NCBI RefSeq assembly: GCF_009733595.1
Contig: NZ_WOFH01000025.1
Span: 1 to 55,861 of the forward strand
Length of the DNA stretch: 55,861 nucleotides
DNA from: Actinomadura litoris
GTDB lineage: Bacteria; Actinomycetota; Actinomycetes; Streptosporangiales; Streptosporangiaceae
Reading direction: 5' to 3'
Position 1 is the first letter of the stretch, and each line of letters opens with the position of its first letter. The position numbers and the translations under genes were made by a program. Positions 1-8,518 of the stretch are shown here, in pieces. The notes under the pieces were generated by a model. That model saw only the letters and a list, made by a program, of their open reading frames with translations, had not been told where the DNA came from and did not search any database.

Positions 1-284
1 AAGGCCACACGACCACCCAGGGGGCGAACCCCGAGCAGCCAAACCTCAGAAGAAAATCCCAGCAAACACCAACCCCCCGAAAGAGGCCGGTGCATTGCCT
101 CAAAGAAATCCCCGACCCCAACCACCCTCCCGAAGAAGGATGCACAGGGCCACGGGGCGACCCGACCGCATCACGGCCGGGCCGATAAAGGCACTGGCTT
201 TTAACACGCTGTTGAGTTCTCAAGAAACGGACACCCACCGCGCCGAACCCGCTTCCGCGAGCCCCGCTCCGGGGCGACTCCTTT
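1..284 (-). promoter_or_regulatory. rRNA operon (16S) leader, transcribed leftward
   Basis: On the minus strand this stretch carries TTGAGAACTCAACAGCGTG at about 205-224. This is the boxA/nut-like element that I know from actinobacterial 16S leaders. Strong tandem promoters lie just upstream on the same strand, and no plausible protein gene is present. The 16S gene itself would start to the left of base 1 and is not seen. The call rests on the leader motif plus promoter architecture. A 16S-23S spacer is less likely because promoters precede it directly. Confidence 0.72.
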
Positions 285-312
285 ACTTTATCGGATCCGC
301 CCGGCTTGTCAA
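285..312 (-). promoter_or_regulatory. rRNA promoter, proximal
   Basis: Minus-strand -35 TTGACA at 307-312, 16-bp spacer, -10 TAAAGT at 285-290. It is close to the housekeeping sigma consensus and the nearest of three promoters to the leader. Confidence 0.7.
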
Positions 313-376
313 TTTCCAGGCTTTTCCAATAACGCCTTTCCGTTCCGCTCGCGCGGCCCTTCCAGGCGGTGAAGCC

Positions 377-404
377 ATTTCACCAGATTCGGCGCGATTG
401 TCAA
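377..404 (-). promoter_or_regulatory. rRNA promoter, middle
   Basis: Minus-strand -35 TTGACA at 399-404, 16-bp spacer, -10-like TGAAAT at 377-382. The -35 is perfect and the -10 weak. It lies about 90 bp upstream of the proximal promoter. Confidence 0.5.
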
Positions 405-533
405 AATCGAACCGGTTCCGGCCCACCGCCGTACAGCGGACACGACGAAGCCGCGTCGGCTGGTTCGGTGGTGGGTTCCCCGGACGGTCGGCCGCCAGGC
501 AGGCGTCCTGCATCCGTGTGGGGACGAGGGGTT

Positions 534-562
534 AACTTACGTCGTCTGGACGGCCACGTCAA
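534..562 (-). promoter_or_regulatory. rRNA promoter, distal
   Basis: Minus-strand -35 TTGACG at 557-562, 17-bp spacer, -10 TAAGTT at 534-539. It is the third promoter on the strand that leads into the rRNA leader, which fits the multi-promoter rRNA operons of actinomycetes. Confidence 0.6.
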
Positions 563-680
563 ATCGACATCGCCCAGCGGGTCCCCTCCCGCCGTCTTGC
601 GGGAAGAGTGAGCGTGAGCGGACCCTGAGCATCGGGGCCTTCTCGCGGCCCTACCAGCCCACGGCACGGAGGTACTCCCA

Positions 681-962
681 GTGACCTACTACCCCCCAGT
701 GAACCCGGCCGGACCCGGCGGCACGCCACCCCCGAACCATCTCGTCTGGGCGATCCTCACCACCCTGTTCTGCTGCCTCCCCGCCGGGATCGTCTCCATC
801 GTCTTCGCCGCACAGGTCAACTCCAAGTGGTCGACGGGCGACCACGCCGGTGCCTTGAGCGCCTCCAACAACGCCAAGATCTGGGCCATCGTCTCGGCCG
901 TCATCGGAGGCGTGGCGACCGTGCTCTTCGTGGCGCTCTCCGCCGGCAACTACAACAGTTGA
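681..962 (+). CDS. CD225/dispanin-family small membrane protein
   Basis: A 93-residue protein with a proline-rich N-terminus (PPVNPAGPGG, then PPPNH) and two predicted membrane helices at about residues 20-43 and 66-88. The order of first helix, FCCLP, AAQVNSKWSTGD, and second helix matches bacterial dispanin/CD225 proteins. The family includes eukaryotic IFITM proteins; the bacterial role is unknown. The GTG start at 681 is supported by GGAGG about 8 bases upstream. The next gene begins 22 bases after the stop, so the two may be co-transcribed. It probably sits in the cytoplasmic membrane. Confidence 0.85.
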   Translation: MTYYPPVNPAGPGGTPPPNHLVWAILTTLFCCLPAGIVSIVFAAQVNSKWSTGDHAGALSASNNAKIWAIVSAVIGGVATVLFVALSAGNYNS

Positions 963-984
963 GCCTGGACAGGACGGCCGGCCC

Positions 985-1449
985 GTGACACGTGACCGCC
1001 GATCGGCTCCCCCGCCGGCGGGCGCCGCGCCCCGCGACCGTTCCGCGGTCGCGGTGACGCGGCGGCTCGTCCTGCCCGGCGGCGTCCTGGTCCTCGCCGG
1101 AGTCGTCGTGGCCTACGTCGCGGCGATCGATCCGAACCGGGCGGGCAACTATCCGACCTGCCCGTTCCTCTCCCTGACCGGTTGCCAGTGCCCGGGGTGC
1201 GGGTCCCTGCGGACGATCCACGCGCTCGCCCACGGCGATGTGCGGGAGGCGCTCGGCCTCAACGTGTTCGCCATGGTGATGCTTCCGGTTCTGGCGTTCT
1301 TCTGGGGCCGCTGGACGGTGGCCCGCGCGCTGGATCGGCCGCCCCGGACGAAGGCGGGCGACCCTCGGCTGATCTGGGGGCTGCTCGGCGCCGTCATGCT
1401 TTTCTGGCTCGTTCGGAACCTGCCCTTCGGCGCGTTCCTCAGCGCGTAG
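985..1449 (+). CDS. DUF2752 membrane protein
   Basis: A 154-residue protein starting with GTG. It has a cytosolic basic N-terminus and hydrophobic segments near residues 28-50, 88-104 and 128-146. The diagnostic part is the Cys-rich motif CQCPGCGSLR followed by HALAHGDVREALGLN, typical of DUF2752. The cysteines may bind a metal, but no function is established for the family. It follows the dispanin-like gene closely and is probably in the same transcript. A strong hairpin at 1539-1568 follows. Confidence 0.85.
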   Translation: MTRDRRSAPPPAGAAPRDRSAVAVTRRLVLPGGVLVLAGVVVAYVAAIDPNRAGNYPTCPFLSLTGCQCPGCGSLRTIHALAHGDVREALGLNVFAMVMLPVLAFFWGRWTVARALDRPPRTKAGDPRLIWGLLGAVMLFWLVRNLPFGAFLSA

Positions 1450-1538
1450 CGCGGAGGTGTTCGCGGGGCCTCGGGTCGCGAGCACCATACGGGGGCGGCG
1501 ACGCGCGTGGTCCCACGGCGGCGGGGAGGGCGCGTCGC

Positions 1539-1568
1539 CGGCCCCTGGCGAGAACTCGCCAGGGGCCG
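1539..1568 (+). terminator. Intrinsic-type terminator hairpin
   Basis: A perfect 14-bp inverted repeat (CGGCCCCTGGCGAG, then AA, then the complement) lies about 90 bases after the DUF2752 stop. There is no T-run, as is common in high-GC actinomycetes, so this is a hairpin-type terminator call. Confidence 0.6.
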
Positions 1569-1729
1569 TGCGTTTCGCTCTGCGGACGCCTCTTCCTGGA
1601 TGCAGAACGCGCAGGTCATCGGCGTGTTCGAAGCGACAGAAGGGACGAATGAGGCCACTGCCCGACCATGGGGTCACATTGGTCCACTGAGGTCGTGGAG
1701 AACGGTGGGACGGGTGTCAGACTGTCGGG

Positions 1730-2410
1730 ATGAGTCCTCGCAAATCGGACCCCGGTGTGCGCGTGATGTTGATCGACATCGCGGCCCGGCTGCTGGCGGA
1801 GGAGGGGCCGCAGGCGCTCACGACGCGGCGGGTCGCCGCCGAGGCGGGCAGCTCGACGATGGCCGTCTACACCCACTTCGGGGCGATGAGCGGGCTGGTG
1901 CGGGCGATGGTCCACGAGGGCTTCACGCGGTTGAAACGGTACTTCGACGGGATCGTCGAGACCGACGACCCGGTCTCCGACATGGCGCTGCTCGGACGGG
2001 CGTACCGGCACAACGCGCTGGCGAACTCGCATCTGTACACGGTGATGTTCGGCAGTTCGTCCCTGGGCGGGTTCTCGCTGTCCGAGGAGGACCGGCAGCA
2101 CGGCCGCTACACGCTGGCGCACGCCGTGGACCACGCGGCGCGCTGCGTCCGGGCGGCGCGGTTCCGCACCGGTGACCCCGAGCTGGTCGCGCACCAGATG
2201 TGGAGCGCGATGCACGGGCTGATCACGCTGGAGCTCGGCGAGTACCTGATCGAGCCGTACGACGCGGAGGTGTGCTTCGAGGCGCAGCTGGTGGGGTTGA
2301 TGGTCGGGGCCGGGGACACCGTGGAGGCCGCGACGCGGTCGGTGCGGGCGTCGCTCGACCGGCTCGGGACGGAGCTCACCGGCGCACCCGCCACCGAGTT
2401 CGTCGACTGA
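1730..2410 (+). CDS. TetR-family transcriptional regulator with WHG-like C-terminal domain
   Basis: A 226-residue protein. The N-terminal helix-turn-helix covers roughly residues 12-60, with ALTTRRVAAEAGSSTMAVYT then HFG, the usual TetR recognition helix. The C-terminal ligand/dimer domain contains MWSAMHGLITLEL, resembling the WHG domain. Its ligand cannot be inferred. It converges on the TIGR03083-type gene with only 9 bases between the stops, so it is not co-transcribed with that gene. The ribosome-binding site is weak. Confidence 0.9.
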   Translation: MSPRKSDPGVRVMLIDIAARLLAEEGPQALTTRRVAAEAGSSTMAVYTHFGAMSGLVRAMVHEGFTRLKRYFDGIVETDDPVSDMALLGRAYRHNALANSHLYTVMFGSSSLGGFSLSEEDRQHGRYTLAHAVDHAARCVRAARFRTGDPELVAHQMWSAMHGLITLELGEYLIEPYDAEVCFEAQLVGLMVGAGDTVEAATRSVRASLDRLGTELTGAPATEFVD

Positions 2411-2419
2411 CCCCGCGCC

Positions 2420-3271
2420 TCAGGACGGCAGGCGCATCTTGCGCATGAAGACGGGCAGCAGCCACGGCCGGCGTCCCCAGACGACGATCTTGCCGGTGAG
2501 CGCGGCCCGCGCCCTGCTGACGCGGCCGAACAGCATGAGGTTGAGGTAGACGGGGTCGAAGCGCACCTTCACGTCGATGTCGCGGCCGGGGTGCCCGATG
2601 CTGACCCGCCCGTTGTCGAGCACCATCACCGCGGGGCTGGTGTAGGCGGACCGGAACTCGACCGCGACGCGGCCGCGGTGCTCCGGACGGTTCCAGTCGA
2701 GCAGGTGCCCGTAGCCGTGCCTGGTCACGCCGAGCAGGAACAGCTCGAAGAACAGCGCGGCGTCCGCCGGGAGGATCGCCCAGCGCGTCCCGGTGGCGCG
2801 GGCGATGTCGCGGCCGTGGACCTGCATCTCGTTGACGAGGTGGGCGAGCACGCCCGCGGCGGGGACGCGGGAGCCGCCGAGCCAGTCGATGGGCTCGTCC
2901 GGGTCGAGGTCGTCGCAGGCGCGCTGGATGGCGGCGATGTCCTCGCGGAGGCGGCCGGCGAGGGTGCGGACGTCGCGCTCGGTGAGCTGGGCGAGCGCGA
3001 CGTCGTTGAACTGGGCGACGGTGTCGACGGTGGTGCGCGGGATGACCTCGGCGATCACCGGGCTCTCCGAGAGGCTGCCCGACTTGCCCAGCATGCGCCG
3101 GTAGGCGTCGGAGATCGTGACGAGGTGGGCGGCGGTGTCGGCGACGGTCCAGTCGACGGTGGCCATCGCCTCGGACGGGACGGACAGCAGTAGTTCGGCG
3201 AATCGCGCGCCGGTGATTTCCACACTGTGGCGGGCGTTGGACCATGTGGTCGGGGAGACGGCCGGGAGCAT
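2420..3271 (-). CDS. TIGR03083-type (maleylpyruvate isomerase/DinB-like) protein
   Basis: A 283-residue protein. The N-terminal half resembles the four-helix DinB/mycothiol-dependent maleylpyruvate isomerase fold (TVADTAAHLVTISDAY; later HLVNEMQVHGRDIARATG, a family hallmark). The C-terminal part looks like an SCP2-type lipid-binding or MDMPI C-terminal domain. These proteins often use mycothiol; the substrate is unknown. The frame stays open upstream, but I chose the ATG at 3271 because GGAGG sits about 7 bases before it and homology begins there. A 20-bp palindrome and a TATACC -10-like sequence lie upstream. Confidence 0.8.
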   Translation of the reverse strand: MLPAVSPTTWSNARHSVEITGARFAELLLSVPSEAMATVDWTVADTAAHLVTISDAYRRMLGKSGSLSESPVIAEVIPRTTVDTVAQFNDVALAQLTERDVRTLAGRLREDIAAIQRACDDLDPDEPIDWLGGSRVPAAGVLAHLVNEMQVHGRDIARATGTRWAILPADAALFFELFLLGVTRHGYGHLLDWNRPEHRGRVAVEFRSAYTSPAVMVLDNGRVSIGHPGRDIDVKVRFDPVYLNLMLFGRVSRARAALTGKIVVWGRRPWLLPVFMRKMRLPS

Positions 3272-3340
3272 GTCCGCCCTCCTTCGGGAGGTTCTCGGGA
3301 CCGAACAACACCGGTATACCACCTGGAACAGTCGGCGCCT

Positions 3341-3360
3341 ATAGGTCATGCATGCCCTAT
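3341..3360. promoter_or_regulatory. 20-bp palindrome, candidate operator
   Basis: The arms ATAGG and CCTAT flank a CATGCATG core; only one base pair of the 20-bp symmetry is mismatched. It lies about 70 bp upstream of the minus-strand start at 3271 and about 23 bp upstream of a TATACC -10-like element (3313-3318 on the minus strand), where the -35 region should be. It could bind a dimeric repressor such as the nearby TetR protein, but nothing links them directly. Confidence 0.4.
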
Positions 3361-4128
3361 TCCGAGAATCAAGCAGTTTTCGAGATGACGGTAATGCTGA
3401 GCCACCCTGAGAAGCGGCCGGGAGTGGGGCGGTGTCCCCGGCATGGCGCTCCAAGAGTTTCCCGTGAAAAATCATCCGCGGCCTCTTCATTTCGCTCGGC
3501 GGCGGCGCGGAGTCGTCCGGGAAAGGGCATGCCGGAGAGCCGGTTCCGAACTCGCGCGGCGGGGCTTCGCGCGGGGCGGGCGTCGTTGGTTCACCGCGCT
3601 GACCTGCTACTGGACGAACCTGGTGGTCCTTCCGCGGGCGCCGAGGCCGGGGCGGTGGCCGGGCGGCCGCCGCCGGTCCAAGGCCCGGCGTACACCCGCT
3701 ACGCCGAGCAACCCGCTTGTCGCAGCGCGCATTTCACCCCGCGAATTCCACCGGCCGTTCGGCGAGGCGCCGTTGCCGCGAGCCGCCGCCGGGCGGCCCT
3801 GGCCATCCGCGCAATGGTCCGGTGGCGCCGACGCTTTCGCCACCGGTTTCGGACGGGCGTCAGGGGCGCTTCCGACCGCGCACCAGGAGCGGGCCTTCGC
3901 GTTCGTTTCCCAGGCGGGGAGCCCTCCGCACGGGACGGAATGCGACGGGAAGGTAACCGGCCCTGCCCATCCCGCTGACGCGCATGAGGCCATGGGCCCC
4001 GGCCCAAGCCGAGGCGCTCTGTGTCCTTGTGCCGGGACGCTTCGAATGGAACCCGCGACGATGTGGCGTTTTCCGAGAGGGGCGGTTACCGGTGGCTCAC
4101 GGCCGGCCCCGCGGGGGCGGCCGCACGT
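3361..4128. other. Intergenic, no supported gene
   Basis: Several open frames cross this stretch on both strands, but none has a recognisable domain, a credible start or consistent codon bias. The left part is relatively AT-rich and fits a promoter region for the gene starting at 3271. The rest may hold decayed sequence that I cannot identify. Confidence 0.5.
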
Positions 4129-4620
4129 TCAGGTCACCGGGACGATCCGCGCGCGGACGAGCCGTCCGTCGCGGATGTCCAGGAGGCCGAGGGTACCGTG
4201 CGGCTCGCGGCGCCGGTCGGTCGGCGAGCCCGGGTTGAAGACGCGGACGCCGTCGCCCGTCTCGTCCATGGGCGTGTGAGAGTGGCCGAAGACGACCAGG
4301 TCGGCGCCGGGGAACCAGGCGTGCATCCGCGCCGTCCGGCCGAGCGTCCGGCCGCTGTCGTGGACCATCGCCACCGCGAGGCCGTCGAGGTCGAGTTCGA
4401 GGCGCTCGGGGGCGCCCCAGTCGGCCACGTCCTGGCCGTCGTTGTTGCCGAGCACGGCGTGGACGGGCGCGTACTGGGCCAGCTCGTCCAGGACGGAGGC
4501 CACGCAGACGTCGCCAGCGTGCAGGATCACGTCGGCTCCCCGCAGGTGCTCGGCGACCCGCGGCGGGCACGACTTCCAGCGCCGGGGCGCGTGGGTGTCG
4601 GAGATGGCGACCGCTCTCAT
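4129..4620 (-). CDS. YfcE/MJ0936-type metallophosphoesterase
   Basis: A 163-residue cytosolic calcineurin-fold phosphodiesterase. The metal-site motifs are in order: SDTH (D8, H10), HAGDV (D37), LGNND (N59/N60), VHDSG (H87) and GHSHT (H113, H115). This short single-domain form matches the YfcE/MJ0936 group, which hydrolyses phosphodiesters; the true substrate is unknown. I chose the ATG at 4620 because GGGGGAGG lies about 9 bases upstream; an in-frame ATG at 4629 is the alternative. It is 29 bases downstream of the epimerase-like gene on the same strand, probably in one operon. Confidence 0.88.
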   Translation of the reverse strand: MRAVAISDTHAPRRWKSCPPRVAEHLRGADVILHAGDVCVASVLDELAQYAPVHAVLGNNDGQDVADWGAPERLELDLDGLAVAMVHDSGRTLGRTARMHAWFPGADLVVFGHSHTPMDETGDGVRVFNPGSPTDRRREPHGTLGLLDIRDGRLVRARIVPVT

Positions 4621-4649
4621 CCCTCCCATCCTCCCCCACGCCCCGCCGG

Positions 4650-5564
4650 TCACCGCGCGCGGGTGGCGGGTGCGCGCCCGCCGGGCCAGCTCGGGTGCCG
4701 GGGGCGCCAGCGGAGCCGGGACCGCGCGCGGGCGTTGTCCGCGCCGCGCAGCCCCGTCATGCACGCCACGCCCCATCCGCCGACGGCGAGCCGGGCGAGG
4801 GCGACGGGCGTGCGCCTGGGCTGCGGGGCGTCCAGCATCCGGGCGAAGGCGGGCAGGAACTCCGCCATCGTGAGCGGGGTGTCGTCGACGACGTTGAGGA
4901 CGCCGCCGACCTCCTTGTCGAGCGCCGCGACGATCGCGGTGGCGGCGTCGTCGGCGTGGGTGAACGACAGCACCGACCGGCCGCCGCCGACCACGGGGAC
5001 GCGCCCCGCGCGGACCCGCTCGGTGAACGACCCGCGGGCCGCGAAGGCGGATCCGGGGCCGTACAGGTGGCCGAAGCGGAGCACCAGCCCGCCCGCGTCC
5101 GCGGTCGCCCGCTCCAGGTCCAGCAGCGCCGCGAGGACGGGCGCGAACCGACGGGGCGTGTGCTCGGTCCACAGCGGCGCGTCCTCGTCGGCGAGGCCCT
5201 CCCCCGGCTGGTAGGCGTAGGCGAGGCCCTGCGCGATGATCCGCCGGGCACCGGCCTCGCGCGCCGCCTCGTACAGGTCGCGGGCGCACCCGGTGCGCGG
5301 CAGGCCGCCTGCGGCGCGGTGCCGGGCGGCGCGGCGGGGTCCGAGGACGGCGGGGACGGGGGTGAGCAGGTTGACCACGGCGTCGGGCGCGGCGCTCGCC
5401 ACCGCGCGGACAAGGGCGTCGCGGTCCCGCACGACCGCCACGGCATCGTCCTCGGAGCGCCGCCGGGACCCGGCCAGCGCGACGACGTCGTGGCCGACGG
5501 CCTCCAGCAACGGCACCAGCGGGCTCCCGATCACGCCGGTGGCCCCGGCGACAAGCACGCGCAT
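4650..5564 (-). CDS. NAD(P)-dependent epimerase/dehydratase-like protein
   Basis: A 304-residue extended SDR-type protein. The N-terminal Rossmann motif VAGATGVIGSP is clear, and VLRFGHLYGPGS and LNVVDDTPLTMAEFLPAF are typical of nucleoside-sugar epimerase relatives. The usual YxxxK is not evident (AYAYQPGEG appears instead), so catalysis is uncertain. GGGGAG about 8 bases before the ATG at 5564 supports the start. The metallophosphoesterase gene follows it. Confidence 0.82.
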   Translation of the reverse strand: MRVLVAGATGVIGSPLVPLLEAVGHDVVALAGSRRRSEDDAVAVVRDRDALVRAVASAAPDAVVNLLTPVPAVLGPRRAARHRAAGGLPRTGCARDLYEAAREAGARRIIAQGLAYAYQPGEGLADEDAPLWTEHTPRRFAPVLAALLDLERATADAGGLVLRFGHLYGPGSAFAARGSFTERVRAGRVPVVGGGRSVLSFTHADDAATAIVAALDKEVGGVLNVVDDTPLTMAEFLPAFARMLDAPQPRRTPVALARLAVGGWGVACMTGLRGADNARARSRLRWRPRHPSWPGGRAPATRAR

Positions 5565-5935
5565 GACGACACTCCCCTGATCCGCCCGGCCGCCTCGCCG
5601 GGACAACGCCCTACGGGAAGCAAGACGGACCGCCCCGCCCGTGCGTGACACCCCGGCGGCCGCGGATCGGGTGAATTTCAGACGCGGCGGCTCGGACACC
5701 GGTGGGAAAAAACTGTAAGCACCGTGTCATTTCCCGCTGCTGACCAGCGGGGTTAGGCTCGGGCTCCCTCGCGGCCGCCGCCGTGCCGGCGGCCGAACGC
5801 CCCCGGTCCGCGCCGGCGGCGGCGCACATCGCGAGGGCCAGGGGACGGCCGGGCTCCGAGGAGGTATGGACACTCCCTTGCACCGGCCGAGGAGTCCGGC
5901 CGTCCCTCCCGCTCCAGGCGCGGCGGGGGCGTGGG
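5565..5935. other. Intergenic with a small hairpin
   Basis: No gene is supported here. A perfect 7-bp inverted repeat with a 5-base loop (CCCGCTG, then CTGAC, then CAGCGGG) lies at 5733-5751 and may be a weak terminator or regulatory site. A plus-strand ATG at 5866 has a nearby GGAGG, but its frame is short and runs into the rhodanese gene. Confidence 0.45.
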
Positions 5936-6349
5936 TCAGCGCGCCGCCGGGGACGGCAGGCCGGTGGCGGGCAGGCCGGCGGCGCACCACGCCTCGAAGC
6001 CGCCGTCGATGTCGGTGGCGCGGGTGAGGCCGAGGTCGTGCAGGGCCGCGGCGGCCAGGCTGGAGGTGTAGCCCTGCGAGCAGAACACGATCACGCGCAC
6101 GTCGTGGCCGGTCGCCTGCGGGATCCGCGCGTCGGAGGCGGGGTCGAGCCGCCACTCCAGCACGTTGCGCTCGATGATCAGCGCGCCCGGCACCTCGCCC
6201 TCGGCCGCGCGCTGGGCGGCGGGGCGGATGTCGACCAGCAGCGCGCCGTCGAGGAGGTCGGCGTGGGCGCGCTCGGGCGTGACGCGCTCCAGCCGGTCGC
6301 GGGCGGCGGCGAGGATCTCGTCGATGGTGCGGGGCATGCGGGCCAGCAT
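5936..6349 (-). CDS. Single-domain rhodanese-like protein
   Basis: A 137-residue protein with one rhodanese domain. LLVDIRPAAQRAAEGEVPGA is the N-terminal signature and VIVFCSQGYTSS carries the active-site cysteine (C90), which accepts persulfide sulfur. It is probably a cytosolic sulfurtransferase with an unknown partner. The start is at 6349 or 6337; neither has a strong ribosome-binding site. It lies 37 AT-rich bases after the oxidoreductase gene and may have its own promoter there. Confidence 0.88.
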   Translation of the reverse strand: MLARMPRTIDEILAAARDRLERVTPERAHADLLDGALLVDIRPAAQRAAEGEVPGALIIERNVLEWRLDPASDARIPQATGHDVRVIVFCSQGYTSSLAAAALHDLGLTRATDIDGGFEAWCAAGLPATGLPSPAAR

Positions 6350-6386
6350 GACACCCGATTCCCTATCAAGTCAATCTGAATAGTTG

Positions 6387-7265
6387 CTAACGCGCGAGCA
6401 GGTCGGCGGCGGCCGCGGTGAGGATCTCCTGGACGCGCAGGCCGTGCGCGGCGTCCAGGGGGTGCCCGCCGCCGTCCCGGACGGCCGCCGCGAACTCGGC
6501 GACCATGGTCGGGAACGCGTCGTCGCCGAGGTCGGTCCAGTCGAGCCGCGCGTGCCCCGCCCGCCCGTGGACCTCGACGTGGGCGGGCGGGCCGCCGGCG
6601 GCCCCGGCCATCGAGACCGACGCCTGGCTGACCGCGCCGCCCTCGTGCTCCAGCAGCAGCCCGACCCAGCCGAGGGGGTCGCCGTGGGCGCGGACGGCGG
6701 TCACGCGTCCGAGCGCGGCGTCCAGCAGGTCGACGAGGTGGGGGCCGAGGTCCAGCAGCGCGCCGTGCTCCAGCCGCCACGGGGTGGCGAACGGCCCGCC
6801 GGCCAGCACCGGCGTGACGAACGAGCCGTACCCGCCGAGCGGCGCGGACCCGCGCGCCCGCTCCAGGAACGCCCGCGCGGCGGCCGAGTAGCGCACGGTG
6901 AGCGCGATCTGGGAGGCGACCCCGGCCTCGGCGATCGCGCCGGAGAGGCGCCGCGCCCCGTCCAGGTCCAGCGCGAGGGGCTTCTCCAGCAGGACGGCCT
7001 TGCCCGCGCGGGCGGCGCGTGCCGCGAGATCGGCCTGCACGTCCGGCGGGACGCAGAACGCGACCGCCTCGCAGGCGTCGAACAGCTCCTCGATCCGCGT
7101 GAACGAGGGCGCGCCGTGCGCGCCGGCCAGCGCGGCCGACGCCTCGGGACGCCGCGCCCAGACCCCCGCGAGCCGGGTGGACGGCCCCGCCGCCAGCGCG
7201 GGCGCGTGCGCCATGCCCGCCCACGGACCCGCTCCGACCAGCCCCACCGCCACCGCTTCGCCCAT
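6387..7265 (-). CDS. Gfo/Idh/MocA-family oxidoreductase
   Basis: A 292-residue protein with an N-terminal Rossmann fold (GLVGAGPWAGMAHAPAL) and the family motif LLEKPLALD (EKP at residues 94-96), whose lysine is catalytic. DLGPHLVDLLDAALG in the second domain is the conserved D-x-G-x-H region. Members oxidise or reduce sugars, inositols and related substrates with NAD(P). The substrate is not evident from context. It is followed by the rhodanese gene on the same strand. Confidence 0.88.
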   Translation of the reverse strand: MGEAVAVGLVGAGPWAGMAHAPALAAGPSTRLAGVWARRPEASAALAGAHGAPSFTRIEELFDACEAVAFCVPPDVQADLAARAARAGKAVLLEKPLALDLDGARRLSGAIAEAGVASQIALTVRYSAAARAFLERARGSAPLGGYGSFVTPVLAGGPFATPWRLEHGALLDLGPHLVDLLDAALGRVTAVRAHGDPLGWVGLLLEHEGGAVSQASVSMAGAAGGPPAHVEVHGRAGHARLDWTDLGDDAFPTMVAEFAAAVRDGGGHPLDAAHGLRVQEILTAAAADLLAR

Positions 7266-7299
7266 GCGCCGACGATAGACCGGGTGCGGTAGGCGGGGG

Positions 7300-7761
7300 T
7301 CAGCACCCGCCGTGCGTGAGCGTCCAGTCGTCCAGGAACGTCTGCACGTGGTAGCCGTAGAGGCCGCCGTCGGTCAGGTACCGGTAGGCGTAGTCGTAGC
7401 CCGCGCCGCAGGTCGCGTTCCCCGCCTCGATCGCCCAGCCGTCGGGGGCCGTGATGCCGTCACCGGCGATGGCGTCGAGGAAGCGCTGGTCGGCGCCGCC
7501 GAACGAGCCGCCGCCGCGGGGCTGCGGCACGACGACGGTCTTCCGCACGACCTTCGGCTTGGTGACCGTGACGGTCGGGGTCGGCTCCGGCTCGGCCGGG
7601 GCGTCGGCCCCCGTGGGGTCCGGTGACGCGGTCCGCGCCACGGCCCCCGCGCGGTGCGCCCCTCCCGGGTCCAGCATGACGACCGCGGCGGCGCCCCCGC
7701 CCGCCGCGACCGTCGCCGTCACGGCGGCGACCGCGACGACGATGATGGTGTTCCTGCTCAT
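7300..7761 (-). CDS. DUF732-domain secreted or membrane-anchored protein
   Basis: A 153-residue protein with an N-terminal hydrophobic segment (residues 5-31, signal peptide or anchor), a Pro/Thr/Val-rich linker (PAEPEPTPTVTVTKPK) and a C-terminal DUF732 domain (RFLDAIAGDGITAPDGWAIE). Two cysteines, in NATCG and at the C-terminal GGC, probably form a disulfide outside the cell. The family is common in actinobacteria and has no known function. GGAGGG sits before the ATG at 7761; the longer frame lacks a good ribosome-binding site. Confidence 0.85.
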   Translation of the reverse strand: MSRNTIIVVAVAAVTATVAAGGGAAAVVMLDPGGAHRAGAVARTASPDPTGADAPAEPEPTPTVTVTKPKVVRKTVVVPQPRGGGSFGGADQRFLDAIAGDGITAPDGWAIEAGNATCGAGYDYAYRYLTDGGLYGYHVQTFLDDWTLTHGGC

Positions 7762-7879
7762 GTCGCCCTCCGTTCGACAGCGGGCGCCGCCGGCGAGCCG
7801 CCCCCGTCCGGCTCGCCCGGCGCCCCCGTCCAAGGGTGCGCGTGATCGCGTCATCACAGACAGGGACCGATGTCCTGAT

Positions 7880-7920
7880 CCGTTCCCGCCGCGTGTCCCG
7901 GACGCGGCGGGCGGGAACGG
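7880..7920. terminator. Strong nested hairpin
   Basis: A 10-bp perfect stem (CCCGCCGCGT/ACGCGGCGGG, 7-base loop, 7885-7911) is extended by outer arms CCGTTCCCG and CGGGAACGG. It lies between divergent genes, so a terminator role is uncertain; it may insulate the two promoters or act in RNA form. Confidence 0.4.
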
Positions 7921-8154
7921 CCGCGCGGATGGGACGCGCGGGCCCCCTCAGGCGTCGCGGGCGACGGAAATACCGCCCGGTACCGCTCCCCCGCTTCGCG
8001 GGTCGAGGGGACAGTTGTCCTTGCCGTTGTCCTCGCCGCCCGACCGGGAGTTCGAAACAAGCACGGAATGCGGAGCGCCCGTGCCGAATGGCGGGCCCCC
8101 GGCCCCGGGTTCCCGGGCGGTCGGGAGCGGTGGCCACACCAGGCTACGGCGCGC

Positions 8155-8183
8155 TTGCGGACCCCGGCGGATCGCCATAAAGC
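8155..8183 (+). promoter_or_regulatory. Probable promoter of the trypco2/protease-NTPase operon
   Basis: -35-like TTGCGG at 8155-8160, 17-bp spacer, -10 TAAAGC at 8178-8183. The start codon follows at 8219 with GGAG at 8211-8214. The spacing is good and the hexamers moderate. Confidence 0.45.
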
Positions 8184-8218
8184 AGTAAACTCACCGCACC
8201 GTCGAGTGATGGAGCGAA

Positions 8219-8518
8219 ATGCAGGAAATCGGGCTGGCTGAGGCAGTGAAAGCGATCCGCGACGACCTGGTGCGGGCCGAACGGGAAGGCGCGGGCGAGA
8301 GCGTCCGTTTCACCGTCGGGCCGATCGAGGTCGCCTTCGACGTCGCGCTGACCAGGGAGGGCGGCGCGAACGGCAAGGTCAAGGTGTGGGTCATCGAGGC
8401 CGGCGCCTCGGGCAAGGTGTCGCAGACCAGCACGCACCGGGTGGCGTTCACGCTGACCCCCACGCTCGACGGCCGGCCGCTTGAGGTGGGTGACCGGCTC
8501 AGCGCGCCCAGCCGGTGA
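8219..8518 (+). CDS. Trypco2-family protein
   Basis: A 99-residue protein matching the trypsin-co-occurring domain 2 pattern. It opens with a helix (IGLAEAVKAIRDDLVRA), then GPIEVAFDVALTR and a beta-rich half with ASGKVSQTSTHRVAFTLTP. The family was named for its neighbourhood with trypsin-like domains in predicted NTP-dependent conflict systems; the molecular role is unknown, perhaps a regulator or substrate of the protease. Its TGA overlaps the GTG of the next gene (GTGA at 8515-8518), so translation is coupled and the two products probably act together. Confidence 0.85.
   Translation: MQEIGLAEAVKAIRDDLVRAEREGAGESVRFTVGPIEVAFDVALTREGGANGKVKVWVIEAGASGKVSQTSTHRVAFTLTPTLDGRPLEVGDRLSAPSR

Noticed and set aside
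3443..4279. A plus-strand open frame of 278 codons
   Set aside because: Arg/Pro-rich with no domain, and it overlaps the clear metallophosphoesterase gene.
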